NCBI GenBank assembly: GCA_964631945.1
Contig: CAZWAY010000009.1
Span: 1 to 64,000, forward strand
Source: JABFRZ01 sp964631945
GTDB taxonomy: Bacteria > Planctomycetota > UBA1135 > GCA-002686595
Reading direction: 5' to 3'
Length of the DNA: 64,000 nt
Of this stretch, positions 55,166 to 63,591 are shown one piece after another; position 1 is the first letter of the stretch; each line of letters begins with the position of its first letter. A program made the position numbers and the translations under genes. Under the pieces are notes generated by a model. It had not been told where the DNA came from, did no database searches, and was given only the letters and a program-made list of their open reading frames with translations.

Positions 55166-58100
55166 ATGAAGCGGTCCATCGGTTCCGGTGTCGGCGCAGG
55201 GCTCGCCGGAATTCTCTTCGCGGCCCTCTCGCCGAGCGCGGTGAGCGCCCAGCTGGGGCACGTCGTCAGCGCCCAGAAGATCAGCTCGACCTCCGGCGGC
55301 TTCACCGCCCAGCTCGACGAGGAGGACCAGTTCGGACGCTCGATCGTCAACCTCGGCGACATGGACGGTGACGGCGTCACCGACCTGCTCGTCGGCGCGC
55401 ACACCGACGACGACGGCGGCATCGACAAGGGCTCCGTCTACATCCTCTTCCTGCGCGCGAACGGGTACGTCAAGAACTGGCAGAAGATCAGCGACCTGTC
55501 GGGCAACTTCAGGAACAAGCTCCGCCCGGGTGACCAGTTCGGGCGCGCCGCGGCGAGTCTGGGCGACCTGGACGGCGACGGGGTGGTCGACGTGGCCGTG
55601 AGCTCGAACTACGACGACGACGGCGGGACGAACAAGGGCGCGATCTACATCCTCTTCCTGAACCGCGACGGCACGGTCAAGAACGCGCAGAAGATCAGCC
55701 AGACGCAGGGCGGCTTCCCGGCCACGCTGCGCATCCACGACGAGTTCGGGCGCTCGATCACCTCGCTCGGCGACATGGATGGTGACGGCATCACGGACAT
55801 CGTGGTGGGCACGCCCGAGGATGACGACGGCGGTACGAACACCGGTGCGCTGCACGTGCTCTTCCTCAACCGGAACGGCACGGTCAAGGCCTACCGCCGC
55901 GTGAGCAAGTCGACCGATGGCCTGCGCCTCAAGCCGGGCGACTGGTTCGGCCACAGCTCGGCGAACATCGGCGACTTCGACCGCGACGGCGTGCCCGACC
56001 TGGTCGTGGGTTCGATCCTGGACGACGACGGCGGCGTGAACCGCGGCGCGGTGTGGATCCTGCTCATGCGCCGGAACGGGAGCGTGAAGTCGGCGCACAA
56101 GATCAGCCAGCTCACGGGGGGCTTCACCGGCCAGCTCCACGACATCGACCAGTTCGGTACCTCGGTCGCGCCGCTCGGGGACCTGAACGGCGACGGCGTC
56201 ACCGACATCGCCGTCGGGACGGTGAAGGACGACGACGGCGGCAACGCCGGCAATCCCGACGCGGACGTGGGCGCGGTCTACGTGCTGCTCATGAACGCCG
56301 ATTGCACCGTCAAGCAGACGATCAAGATCAGCGACACGCAGGGCGACCTGCCCTACAAGCTCGATCAGTACGACTGGTTCGGCAGCGCGCTGGCCCGCCT
56401 CGGCGGCTCGAGCGGCGACGGGCTCTTCACCCTGGCGATCGGCTGCCGCAACGACGACGACGGCAGCCCCAACCGCGGCTCGATCTTCCTCGTGCAGCTC
56501 AACGACGGCACGGCACCGGCCGCGGACTTCACGGCCAGCAAGACCCTCGGCGTGGCTCCGATGACCGTGAGCTTCGGCGACCAGAGCACGGGCGAGGTCA
56601 CGGGCTGGCTGTGGAACTTCAACGACGGCCTGCTGTCGAACCAGCGCAGCCCGATCAAGACCTTCAACTCGCCCGGCGTCTACGACGTCCAGCTCACCGT
56701 CAAGGGCCCGAAGGGCAAGGACTCAGAGCTCAAGCGCTCGTTCATCACGGTCCGGGCCGGCCCGCTGGCCGATTTCGCGGCCGCGCCCACGCTCGGGCTC
56801 GCTCCACTCGACGCGCAGCTCACGGATCGCTCCGAGGGTCTGGTCACGAACTGGTCGTGGGACTTCGGCGACGGCGCCAGCTCGAACCAGGCGTCACCGC
56901 GCCACGTCTACGCGAGCGCGGGCACCTATACGGTGGCGCTGACGGTCAGCGGTCCCAACGGCACGGATACGAGGACGCAGACGAGTCTGATCACGGTGCA
57001 AGACCTGTCGCCGATCGCGGTCTTCACGGTATTGCCCGGCGCGGGAGTCGCGCCGCTCGCCGTGCAATTCACGGATCAGTCCACGGGCGTCGTCAGCGGC
57101 TGGAGCTGGGACTTCGGCGACGGCACGAGCTCGACTCAGCAGAGCCCGCAGCACGTCTACGCCGCGCTCGGTTCCTACACCGTCAGGCTCACCGCGAGCG
57201 GTCCGTACGGCACGAACACGCGTACCGTCGCGGACGCGGTCGTGGCCCAGAGCCCCGTGCCGCGCGCGGACCTGGGCGCGCTGCCCGGCACGGGTGTGGC
57301 GCCGCTGGCGGTGCAGTTCACGGATCGATCGACGGGCATCGTCTCGAGCCGCACGTGGGACTTCGGTGACGGTACGAGCTCGGACGAGGCGGACCCGCGC
57401 CACATCTACGATTTCCCGGGAGTCTACAGCGTGCGCTTGACGGCCAGCGGGCCGCTCGGCTCCGACAGCGTGACGCGCTCCAACCTCGTCACGGTCACCG
57501 AGCCGCCGCCGAGCGCCGAGTTCGTGGCCAGCTCGACCCAGGGCTTCGCGCCCTGCACGCTGGGCTTCACCGACCAGTCGAGCGGAGCGGTCACGAGCTA
57601 CCTGTGGAACTTCGGCGACGGTACGAGCTCGAGCATCGCCAACCCGTCGCACACCTTCACGCTCCCGGGCGCCTACACGATCGCGCTCACCGTCAAGGGG
57701 CCCTTCGGCCGGAACACGGTCACCAAGACCGACTACGTCGTCGTCAACGATCCGACGCCCGCGGCGGACTTCAACGCCGACGTGAGCAGCGGCATCGTGC
57801 CCCTCGGCGTGCAGTTCACGGACGCCTCCAGCGGCCAGATCACGGCCTGGCAGTGGAGCTTCGGCGACGGGACCAGCGCGAGCACGCAGTCTCCCGCGCA
57901 CGTCTACACCAGCACGGGAACCTTCTCCGTGGCCTTGACCGTCACGGGTCCGGGGGGTTCGAGCACGAACGCCAAGACCGGCCTGATCACGGTCCAGGTC
58001 CCGCCGCCGATCCCCGAGTTCGGTGGAGGGCCGGCCACGGGCTTCGCGCCGCTGACGGTCGCGTTCACGGACCTCTCGAGCGGGAGCGTCACGAGCTGGA

Positions 58101-59194
58101 GCTGGAACTTCGGTGACGGCACGACCTCGCGCGCACGCTTCCCGATCAAGGTCTACACGCGCACCGGTGCCTTCAACGTCACGCTGACCGTCAAGGGCCC
58201 GGGCGGCTCGCGCACGGTGACGCACGGCGGCATCAGCGTCGCCGCGCTGCCGGTCCTGCCGGAGGGCGGCTTCGAGGGCGGCCCCGCGGATGCCGCGCCC
58301 AAGAGCCCCTGGACCGTCGTGAGGGGCACCTCGGTGCTGGCGCGCGCGCTCGCGGACGGCGGCTTCCCGCGCGACGGAGTCCAGTGGTGTGACGTGGGTG
58401 CGGAGGGGAGCGCCGCGGCCACGCCCGCCTCGAACCCGGGCAGCGCGGGGACGCCGCCGACGGGCGCGGCCGGAGTGCAGCAGGTCTTCGCCTTCCAGCC
58501 GCTCGCGCCCTTCCTGGTGTTCGACGCGGCCTTCCTGCTCGCGGAGCTGCCGGCCTCGCCCGCGCGCAACGACTTCATGAGCGTCGACCTCACGGACGGC
58601 AGCACGAGCTGGAACCTCTACGCGGCCGACACGTTCTCGCCCTTCCCGGGCACCTCGGCGCGCTACGGACTGCCGATGACGGCCGTGCAGCGCGTGCGCG
58701 TCGACCTGCGCACGCTCTTCCCGGGAGCCCCGCAGGGGACGCCGCTCACCCTGCGCGTCAGCGTCGGCAACGGCGGCGACGGCGCGAATCCCTCGCGCGG
58801 CTACGTGGACGCCTTCCGGCTCGTGCCCACGGCCACCGCGACCCCGCGCAACGGCACGGGTCGCAACGCCGCGCGCTACGCCTCCTCGCCGGCCGTGCTC
58901 GGCGGGAGCTGGACCATCCAGCTCGACACCACCGGCCACGCCGGCGCGCGCCTGATGCAACTGGTCGGCATGCAGCGCCCGGCCTCGGGTGTACCGACCA
59001 GCAAGGGCGAGGTCCTGACCTCGGGCAAGAAACTCTTCTCGCAGTCGTGGATCGCGACGCCGGGCCTGAACGTGCGCACGATCACGCTCCCGCTCGACCT
59101 GGCCCTCCTGGGCACGCCCATGGCGACGCAGGTCACCATCACCGGTGGCGTCGCCGAGCTCACCAACGCCTGGGACCTGGTGCTCGGACTCTAG
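55166..59194 (+). CDS. Secreted FG-GAP and PKD repeat protein
   Basis: The 1,342-aa product has a signal peptide ending VSAQ (residue about 28). Six FG-GAP/integrin-like repeats (about 45-445) follow, each with a calcium-binding core such as LGDMDGDGVTDLLVG and a DDDGG turn. Then come seven PKD domains (about 450-1030) with WNFGDGTSS / WSWDFGDGTS cores separated by tyrosine-rich strands. A unique C-terminal beta domain of about 310 residues ends in AWDLVLGL. The first PKD reads WNFNDG. It is an exported adhesin- or enzyme-scaffold-like protein with calcium dependence; no enzyme motif is present. It stands alone, with 157 bases upstream lacking a clear promoter. Confidence 0.88.
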   Translation: MKRSIGSGVGAGLAGILFAALSPSAVSAQLGHVVSAQKISSTSGGFTAQLDEEDQFGRSIVNLGDMDGDGVTDLLVGAHTDDDGGIDKGSVYILFLRANGYVKNWQKISDLSGNFRNKLRPGDQFGRAAASLGDLDGDGVVDVAVSSNYDDDGGTNKGAIYILFLNRDGTVKNAQKISQTQGGFPATLRIHDEFGRSITSLGDMDGDGITDIVVGTPEDDDGGTNTGALHVLFLNRNGTVKAYRRVSKSTDGLRLKPGDWFGHSSANIGDFDRDGVPDLVVGSILDDDGGVNRGAVWILLMRRNGSVKSAHKISQLTGGFTGQLHDIDQFGTSVAPLGDLNGDGVTDIAVGTVKDDDGGNAGNPDADVGAVYVLLMNADCTVKQTIKISDTQGDLPYKLDQYDWFGSALARLGGSSGDGLFTLAIGCRNDDDGSPNRGSIFLVQLNDGTAPAADFTASKTLGVAPMTVSFGDQSTGEVTGWLWNFNDGLLSNQRSPIKTFNSPGVYDVQLTVKGPKGKDSELKRSFITVRAGPLADFAAAPTLGLAPLDAQLTDRSEGLVTNWSWDFGDGASSNQASPRHVYASAGTYTVALTVSGPNGTDTRTQTSLITVQDLSPIAVFTVLPGAGVAPLAVQFTDQSTGVVSGWSWDFGDGTSSTQQSPQHVYAALGSYTVRLTASGPYGTNTRTVADAVVAQSPVPRADLGALPGTGVAPLAVQFTDRSTGIVSSRTWDFGDGTSSDEADPRHIYDFPGVYSVRLTASGPLGSDSVTRSNLVTVTEPPPSAEFVASSTQGFAPCTLGFTDQSSGAVTSYLWNFGDGTSSSIANPSHTFTLPGAYTIALTVKGPFGRNTVTKTDYVVVNDPTPAADFNADVSSGIVPLGVQFTDASSGQITAWQWSFGDGTSASTQSPAHVYTSTGTFSVALTVTGPGGSSTNAKTGLITVQVPPPIPEFGGGPATGFAPLTVAFTDLSSGSVTSWSWNFGDGTTSRARFPIKVYTRTGAFNVTLTVKGPGGSRTVTHGGISVAALPVLPEGGFEGGPADAAPKSPWTVVRGTSVLARALADGGFPRDGVQWCDVGAEGSAAATPASNPGSAGTPPTGAAGVQQVFAFQPLAPFLVFDAAFLLAELPASPARNDFMSVDLTDGSTSWNLYAADTFSPFPGTSARYGLPMTAVQRVRVDLRTLFPGAPQGTPLTLRVSVGNGGDGANPSRGYVDAFRLVPTATATPRNGTGRNAARYASSPAVLGGSWTIQLDTTGHAGARLMQLVGMQRPASGVPTSKGEVLTSGKKLFSQSWIATPGLNVRTITLPLDLALLGTPMATQVTITGGVAELTNAWDLVLGL

Positions 59195-59225
59195 GCACTC
59201 CCTCGCGTGCGCGCGGGGTTGTTGG

Positions 59226-59242
59226 ACGGCTCGCGTGGAGCC
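59226..59242 (+). terminator. Hairpin after the FG-GAP/PKD gene
   Basis: CGGCTC and GAGCCG form a 6-bp stem with a five-base loop, 31 bases after the stop; no T-run follows. Confidence 0.35.
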
Positions 59243-59321
59243 GGCGGGTGCACGAGGCTCGCTGACCGGGCCGGCAAGGCGTTGCGAGTCCGAGCCAGGC
59301 CCGCGGCTAGACTTGGCGCCG

Positions 59322-61985
59322 TTGCCGCTCGCTTCAGGCCAGTTGCTCAGCCACTACGAGATCCTCGGCCCGATCGGCGCCGGGGGCATGGGCGAGGTGT
59401 ATCGAGCGCGGGACACGCGCCTCGAACGCGAGGTCGCGCTCAAGGTGCTGCCCGAGGAGCTCGCCCAGGATGCCGAGCGCCTGCGGCGCTTCGAGCGGGA
59501 GGCCAAGACCCTCGCGTCGCTCAACCATCCGAATGTGGCCGGGATCCACGGCGTAGATCAGGCGGGCGACGTGTGCTTCCTCGCGCTCGAGCTCGTGCCT
59601 GGAGAAGACCTGGGCCAGCGCCTGAAGCGCGGGGCCCTGCCGGTCGACGAGGCACTGGATGTGTGCCGGCAGATCGCCGAGGGGCTCGAGGCGGCGCACG
59701 AGGCGGGTGTGGTGCACCGCGACCTGAAGCCGGCGAACGTGCGACTGACGCCCGCGGGCGTGGCCAAGGTGCTCGACTTCGGACTCGCGAAGCCGATCCA
59801 CCCCAAGCCCAGCAGCGCCGGAACCTCGGCGGCGGAATCCGACAGCTTCCTCATGACCGAGGAGGGGCGCGTGCTCGGCACGCCGACGTACATGAGTCCG
59901 GAGCAGGCGCGCGGCAAGCCGGTGGATCGCCGCACGGACCTCTGGGCGTTCGGGTGCGTGCTGTTCGAGTGCCTCACCGGCAAGCGCGCGTTCGCCGGCG
60001 AGACCTTCACGGACATCGTCGCGGCGATCGCCGGCCAGGAGCCGGACTGGGACGCGCTGCCGCCGCTCGCGCCGCGGGTGGAGGAGCTCCTGCGGCGGTG
60101 CCTGACGAAGGATCCGCGCCTGCGCCTGCGGGACGCCGGCGAGGCGCGCGTGCAGTTGCAGCTGGCGCTCGACGCGCCGGGCCTGGGCGCGGAGTCGGTG
60201 GCGATGACCTCCGCGCCGGCCGCAGTCGCGCGGCGCAAGCGCTCGGCTGCGTGGCTCGCCGGCGCGTTCGGCCTCGCGGCCGGCGGTGCGCTGGTCTACG
60301 GGCTCCGACCGACGCAGAACGCCGCGAGCGAGGTCACGGCTGCGTCGACGCCGCTCCACGTCGTCTTCGAGGAGCTCTCTCCCGGGCCGTTCACGGTGGA
60401 CATCGCGCTCTCGCCGGACGGCGCCAGCGTCGCGTGGACGCAGATGGACGGCATCCATGTCCGAAGCCTGGGTTCCCTGGCGGGCGCGCGCCTCGTCGAG
60501 TCCGGTGTCGGAGCGGGAAAGCGCCTGGAGGACGCGCCCATCTGCGTCATTTGGTCTCCGGATGGTCGCGAGCTCGCGTACGTCGCCAGCGACGCTGTGT
60601 GGCGCGTCCCGATCGGCGGTGGACCGTCCATGCGGGTCGCCGACGCCGCAACGGTGCCGAAGTCACCGGGGGCGGTCCTCTGGACGGTGGACGACGAGCT
60701 GGTCTTCAAGGGCAAGGACGGGCTGACCGTGATCGCGGTTCCCGCGCGCGGCGGCCAGCTCGTCACGCAGCTCGAAGTGGATCCGAAGACGACCCAGCAC
60801 TTCGACGGCGTGGCCGCGCTCCCGGACGGGAGTCTGCTCGTCGTGCCTCACCGCGTCGGCCTCACCCACGCCGACGTGATCTCACTGGCGCGGGACGGGG
60901 TGCTGCGTGACCTCGTCCAGCTTCCCGGCTGGGAGATCGGTGGCATCGGCTACGGGGCGGGACACCTCGTGGTCGAGCGCAAGGCCGACGGCGAGAGTTC
61001 GCTCTGGAAGATCGCCTTCTCGCTCGAGCGCGGCGAGGTCCTCGGCGAGCCCACGCTCCTCACGGCCGGAGCGAGTCCGTTCAGCCTCTCGGCCGACGGG
61101 ACGCTCGCCTACCTGAAGCGGGAGGGCAAGCTGGCGGTCGAGTCCGTGTGGGTGGACCCGCACGGCATGGTCGAGCCCTTCGGACGCAAGCACGAGGGTG
61201 AGTTCCTCCTGTCCGTCCCCTCCCACGACGGCCGTCGTGTGATCACGACGGCGCCGGGAGTCGGATCGACGATCTGGGCCAACGATCTGGAGCGCGGCGT
61301 CACCATGGCGGTCCAGAAGTCGAAAGAGCTGGTCGTCGTGATCGCGGGCACGCTGCCGGACGGCCGCATCCTCGGCTGGACCCCGGACGATCGGACGGTC
61401 GCCTTTCCGCTCGACGGTCAGGGCGAGCCGGAGGAGATCACCAAGGGGGCGCTGGCGTGTGTCAGCCGCGACGGGAGGTTCGGACTGGTGCTGTTCGGCG
61501 CGAATGGCGGCGAGCAGCGGCTCGAGGTCCTCAGCCTTGCGGACGGCGCCGTGACCCCGTTCCGCGAATTGAAGGTCGACGGGCCCATGCTCCCGTCGAT
61601 CTCGCCCGACGGCCGCTTCGCTCTCTACGGGACCAACAAGGCGGGCGACATGCAGGCCTACCTCACGCCCTTCCCGTCCGGGAACGGGGACTGGCAGGTG
61701 AGCATCGATGGCGCGAATTTCGCCTGGTTCAACCGGAACGGCGACACGATCTACCTCGCGCGCGGCGGCGTGCCGCTGGGCGGCCCGGTCGAGGTCTGGA
61801 GCGTCACGTTCCAAAGCGAGCCCGAGGTGCGGCTCGGCGTTCCGGAGCCGCTGTTCACGCTGGAAGGCGAGGAGGTGACGCTGACCAGCTATCACCCGAC
61901 GGAGGAGCGCTTCCTCGGCTTCCGCCGCGTGCCCTCCGGGCACAGCAGCATCGCGATCCACGCGGGCTGGGCGAAGCCACGCTGA
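59322..61985 (+). CDS. PknB-like Ser/Thr protein kinase with C-terminal beta-propeller
   Basis: I start at TTG 59322, which gives MPLASGQLLSHYEILGPIG, the typical opening of this kinase family; no ATG or GTG in frame suits better. The 887-aa product has the glycine loop GAGGMGEVYRA, VAIK-like VALKVL, HRDLKPANVRL, DFG as VLDFGLAKP and APE-like GTPTYMSPEQARG, so it should be active. A helix follows (about residues 306-325), then about 550 residues with PD40/TolB-like propeller repeats (LSPDGASVAWTQ, WSPDGRELAYVA, ISPDGRFALYG). The kinase is cytoplasmic and the propeller probably outside. Such kinases are abundant in Planctomycetota and Acidobacteriota. Confidence 0.87.
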   Translation: MPLASGQLLSHYEILGPIGAGGMGEVYRARDTRLEREVALKVLPEELAQDAERLRRFEREAKTLASLNHPNVAGIHGVDQAGDVCFLALELVPGEDLGQRLKRGALPVDEALDVCRQIAEGLEAAHEAGVVHRDLKPANVRLTPAGVAKVLDFGLAKPIHPKPSSAGTSAAESDSFLMTEEGRVLGTPTYMSPEQARGKPVDRRTDLWAFGCVLFECLTGKRAFAGETFTDIVAAIAGQEPDWDALPPLAPRVEELLRRCLTKDPRLRLRDAGEARVQLQLALDAPGLGAESVAMTSAPAAVARRKRSAAWLAGAFGLAAGGALVYGLRPTQNAASEVTAASTPLHVVFEELSPGPFTVDIALSPDGASVAWTQMDGIHVRSLGSLAGARLVESGVGAGKRLEDAPICVIWSPDGRELAYVASDAVWRVPIGGGPSMRVADAATVPKSPGAVLWTVDDELVFKGKDGLTVIAVPARGGQLVTQLEVDPKTTQHFDGVAALPDGSLLVVPHRVGLTHADVISLARDGVLRDLVQLPGWEIGGIGYGAGHLVVERKADGESSLWKIAFSLERGEVLGEPTLLTAGASPFSLSADGTLAYLKREGKLAVESVWVDPHGMVEPFGRKHEGEFLLSVPSHDGRRVITTAPGVGSTIWANDLERGVTMAVQKSKELVVVIAGTLPDGRILGWTPDDRTVAFPLDGQGEPEEITKGALACVSRDGRFGLVLFGANGGEQRLEVLSLADGAVTPFRELKVDGPMLPSISPDGRFALYGTNKAGDMQAYLTPFPSGNGDWQVSIDGANFAWFNRNGDTIYLARGGVPLGGPVEVWSVTFQSEPEVRLGVPEPLFTLEGEEVTLTSYHPTEERFLGFRRVPSGHSSIAIHAGWAKPR

Positions 61986-62017
61986 CGAGCTCGCTCGGCG
62001 TGGGCCTTGCCTTTTCT

Positions 62018-62040
62018 GGCCGTGGTCCCGATCCACGGCC
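62018..62040. terminator. Hairpin between convergent genes
   Basis: GGCCGTGG (62018-62025) pairs with CCACGGCC (62033-62040) around a seven-base loop, 32 bases after the kinase stop and before the end of the minus-strand gene. Confidence 0.45.
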
Positions 62041-62126
62041 GCATCGCGCTCGGCCGACCTACCGAACGAGCGGCGCCGCCGGCCACGTCGTGGACGAAGA
62101 CCCCGGAAAACCAACGGCTTCAGCGC

Positions 62127-62175
62127 TGGTGCGGAAGGCGGGACTCGAACCCGCACGGGTTGCCCCACGGGATCC
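62127..62175 (-). pseudogene. 3' fragment of tRNA-Leu with encoded CCA
   Basis: 46 bases (62130-62175) are identical to the 3' half of the intact tRNA-Leu at 63497-63542 (variable arm, T arm and acceptor strand). They are preceded on the plus strand by TGG, so the fragment encodes CCA, which the intact gene lacks. The 5' half is absent. It looks like the displaced end of an integration target. Confidence 0.8.
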
Positions 62176-62238
62176 CAAGCCGTGGCTCCAGTCTCGTGCT
62201 CTTTGACAACGAAGGAGTCGCGTGGACGCGCGAGCGAA

Positions 62239-62256
62239 GGATCCCCGTCTGGATCC
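62239..62256. repeat. GGATCC-type repeat, left copy
   Basis: GGATCC occurs twice with a 12-base period (GGATCCCCGTCTGGATCC), followed by CTGCCTCG. It matches the right copy at 63378-63420 at 16 of 18 positions over the first unit pair. Confidence 0.75.
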
Positions 62257-62534
62257 CTGCCTCGCAACCAGGCAGCTTCTTGCGTTGCGACTCGGCAGGG
62301 GAAGATCGAGGATCGGGATCCGCTGGCGGCTCGCGCCTTTCCGACACACGGCAACGATCTCGCCGGCATCGTTCATGTCCACACGCTCGACCGAGGCTCG
62401 GGTCCCGAGCACCTCGGTCTCGAACGGGAGAGCCAGGTGTTCCTCGATCATCGTGTAGAAGCCGGTTCGCTGCTCGTCGTCGCCGTAGGCGTCGACCGTG
62501 GCTTCCTCGATGAGTGCGTCGACCTCGGTTCGCT

Positions 62535-62894
62535 TCACCCGCCCTCGGCCTCGCGCTCGTCCGCTTCTCCTTCCCGGAGCGCTCCCGCGAGCTCCTCGCG
62601 GGTCGCTGTTCGACGGCTTCCGTGCCGGATGTGAAGCACGAACACCTTCCGCTCGCGGACGATGAAGAGAACGCGGTAGCGGTCGACCAGGAGCTGGCGG
62701 GCCTCGAACTCTTCGATCTCCTCGTTCTCTGGCGCGATGACACATCGCTCCGGGCTCACATCAAGCCCAAGGATCTTCGACTCGAGCGTCACTACCCAAC
62801 GTGCAGCGTCGACGGCGGAGTCCTCGGCGATCCACAGGTAGATCTCGAAGAGGTCGGACTTGGCTTGGTCGGCGAACTCGACGCGGTACCTCAT
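62535..62894 (-). CDS. RelE/ParE-family toxin
   Basis: A 119-aa basic protein starting MRYRVEFADQAKSDLFEIY, with the family elements TLESKILGLDVSPERCV, DRYRVLFIVRERKVFVLHI and RHGSRR. It has the beta-alpha-alpha-beta-beta-beta layout of ParE/RelE toxins (gyrase poison or ribosome-dependent RNase). The start ATG overlaps the antitoxin stop (ATGA at 62891-62894), the usual antitoxin-first order. The last 25 residues are Glu/Arg-rich. Confidence 0.85.
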   Translation of the reverse strand: MRYRVEFADQAKSDLFEIYLWIAEDSAVDAARWVVTLESKILGLDVSPERCVIAPENEEIEEFEARQLLVDRYRVLFIVRERKVFVLHIRHGSRRTATREELAGALREGEADEREAEGG

Positions 62895-63184
62895 GCGCTC
62901 CGCGGAATGTTGAACTTCCGCCGGAGCTCTTCAAAGACCTCGGCCGCCGGTGTGGTGCGGCCGGCCTTCACGTCCTCCAGGCCTTGACGGATCTTCGCCA
63001 CGGTTTCCGCTCGCTCCGCGAGCTCGGCCATGCGCTCGAAGGCCGCGACTCCCATGACGACGACTTTCGGGGCGCCTTCGACCGTGAGGACCTGGGGGCG
63101 GCCCGAGGCCTCGAGCTTCTCGATGAGCTCGGTCGACTTCCGCTTGAAGTCGGTGAGGGTGAAGATGTCGCTCGGCTGGATCAT
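62891..63184 (-). CDS. Phd/YefM-family antitoxin
   Basis: A 97-aa product that starts MIQPSDIFTLTDFKRKSTEL, the DNA-binding N-terminal Phd/YefM fold (LTVEGAPKVVVMGVAAFERM), followed by a helical tail (KIRQGLEDVKAGRTTPAAEVFEELR, in two pieces) that should wrap the toxin. The ATG at 63184 has the ribosome-binding site AGGAAGG; an upstream ATG (MRPRKAP) is in frame but less likely. A promoter with an internal ATCGCGAT palindrome lies 40-70 bases upstream, consistent with autorepression. Confidence 0.85.
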   Translation of the reverse strand: MIQPSDIFTLTDFKRKSTELIEKLEASGRPQVLTVEGAPKVVVMGVAAFERMAELAERAETVAKIRQGLEDVKAGRTTPAAEVFEELRRKFNIPRSA

Positions 63185-63224
63185 GGGGGCCTTCCTGGGT
63201 CGCATCACTGAAGCACTACAGATG

Positions 63225-63252
63225 ATGCTATCGCGATGCCTGTCGACTGCAA
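63225..63252 (-). promoter_or_regulatory. Promoter of the toxin-antitoxin operon with a possible operator
   Basis: On the minus strand: -35 TTGCAG (63247-63252), 16-base spacer, -10 TAGCAT (63225-63230). The spacer contains the perfect palindrome ATCGCGAT (63230-63237), a good place for the antitoxin to bind. Confidence 0.55.
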
Positions 63253-63377
63253 GGGCGGGCTTGCTTGAGCTCCCTGTCGAGCGATCGATCGGCCTCGGAG
63301 GCGAGCCGGCGGCCCCGGCCAGGTCACATCGGACGGGCCCCGGCCCAGCGGCAGAAAGCAGACTCCTGGGCCCGCTA

Positions 63378-63420
63378 GGATCCCCTCCTGGATCCCACTT
63401 GGATCCCTGCGAGGGGATCC
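63378..63420. repeat. GGATCC-type repeat, right copy
   Basis: Four GGATCC hexamers begin at 63378, 63390, 63401 and 63415, with a 11-14 base period. The first two units match the left copy at 62239-62256 in the same orientation, so the cassette is flanked by direct repeats. Confidence 0.75.
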
Positions 63421-63465
63421 AAGGTGACCTGACCTGACGCACCGCAGCTTGGCACCATCCTGCGG

Positions 63466-63487
63466 AACCCCTTGAAACCAAGGGGTT
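63466..63487 (-). terminator. Hairpin after tRNA-Leu
   Basis: AACCCCTTG (63466-63474) pairs perfectly with CAAGGGGTT (63479-63487) around a four-base loop, ten bases past the tRNA 3' end on the minus strand. There is no strong T-run. Confidence 0.65.
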
Positions 63488-63496
63488 TGAGGCGGG

Positions 63497-63578
63497 TGCG
63501 GAAGGCGGGACTCGAACCCGCACGGGTTGCCCCACGGGATCCTAAGTCCCGCGCGTCTGCCAGTTTCGCCACTTCCGC
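63497..63578 (-). tRNA. tRNA-Leu, anticodon TAG (reads CUA-type codons)
   Basis: The minus strand folds as a class II tRNA: acceptor GCGGAAG with CTTCCGC plus A, D arm GGCGAAACTGGCAGACGC, anticodon stem CGGGA/TCCCG with loop CTTAGGA (anticodon TAG), a long variable arm (TGGGGCAACCCG), and T arm GCGGG TTCGAGT CCCGC. CCA is not encoded. A GC-rich hairpin follows. Its 3' half is duplicated at 62130-62175. Confidence 0.95.
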
Positions 63579-63591
63579 GGCGGCGCGGAGT

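Larger units (their letters stand above)
62059..62538 (-). pseudogene. Third gene of the toxin-antitoxin cassette, 3' end apparently replaced
   Basis: A GTG start overlaps the toxin stop (GTGA at 62535-62538). Residues 1-75 (KRTEVDALIEEATVDAYGDD, then HLALPFETEVLG and IVAVCRKGASRQRIPILDLP) match, from memory, a small conserved family often labelled calcium-binding protein. In that family the chain ends soon after LPLP with a Pro-rich GAEWIEAYxxW tail; here the frame leaves the family at about 62310 and runs another 80 residues through repeat DNA and the tRNA fragment. The C-terminal part is therefore probably not native. Its link to the toxin-antitoxin pair may be as an added module or a leftover. 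Confidence 0.5.
62127..63542. mobile_element. Putative mini-island at tRNA-Leu carrying a toxin-antitoxin module
   Basis: A 1.4-kb segment lies between the 46-base tRNA-Leu fragment and the intact tRNA-Leu gene, in the same orientation, as after site-specific integration at a tRNA 3' end. It holds only a ParE-type toxin, its antitoxin and a truncated gene, with GGATCC-rich repeats inside both ends. No integrase is present, so it is a remnant or non-autonomous. Confidence 0.45.
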
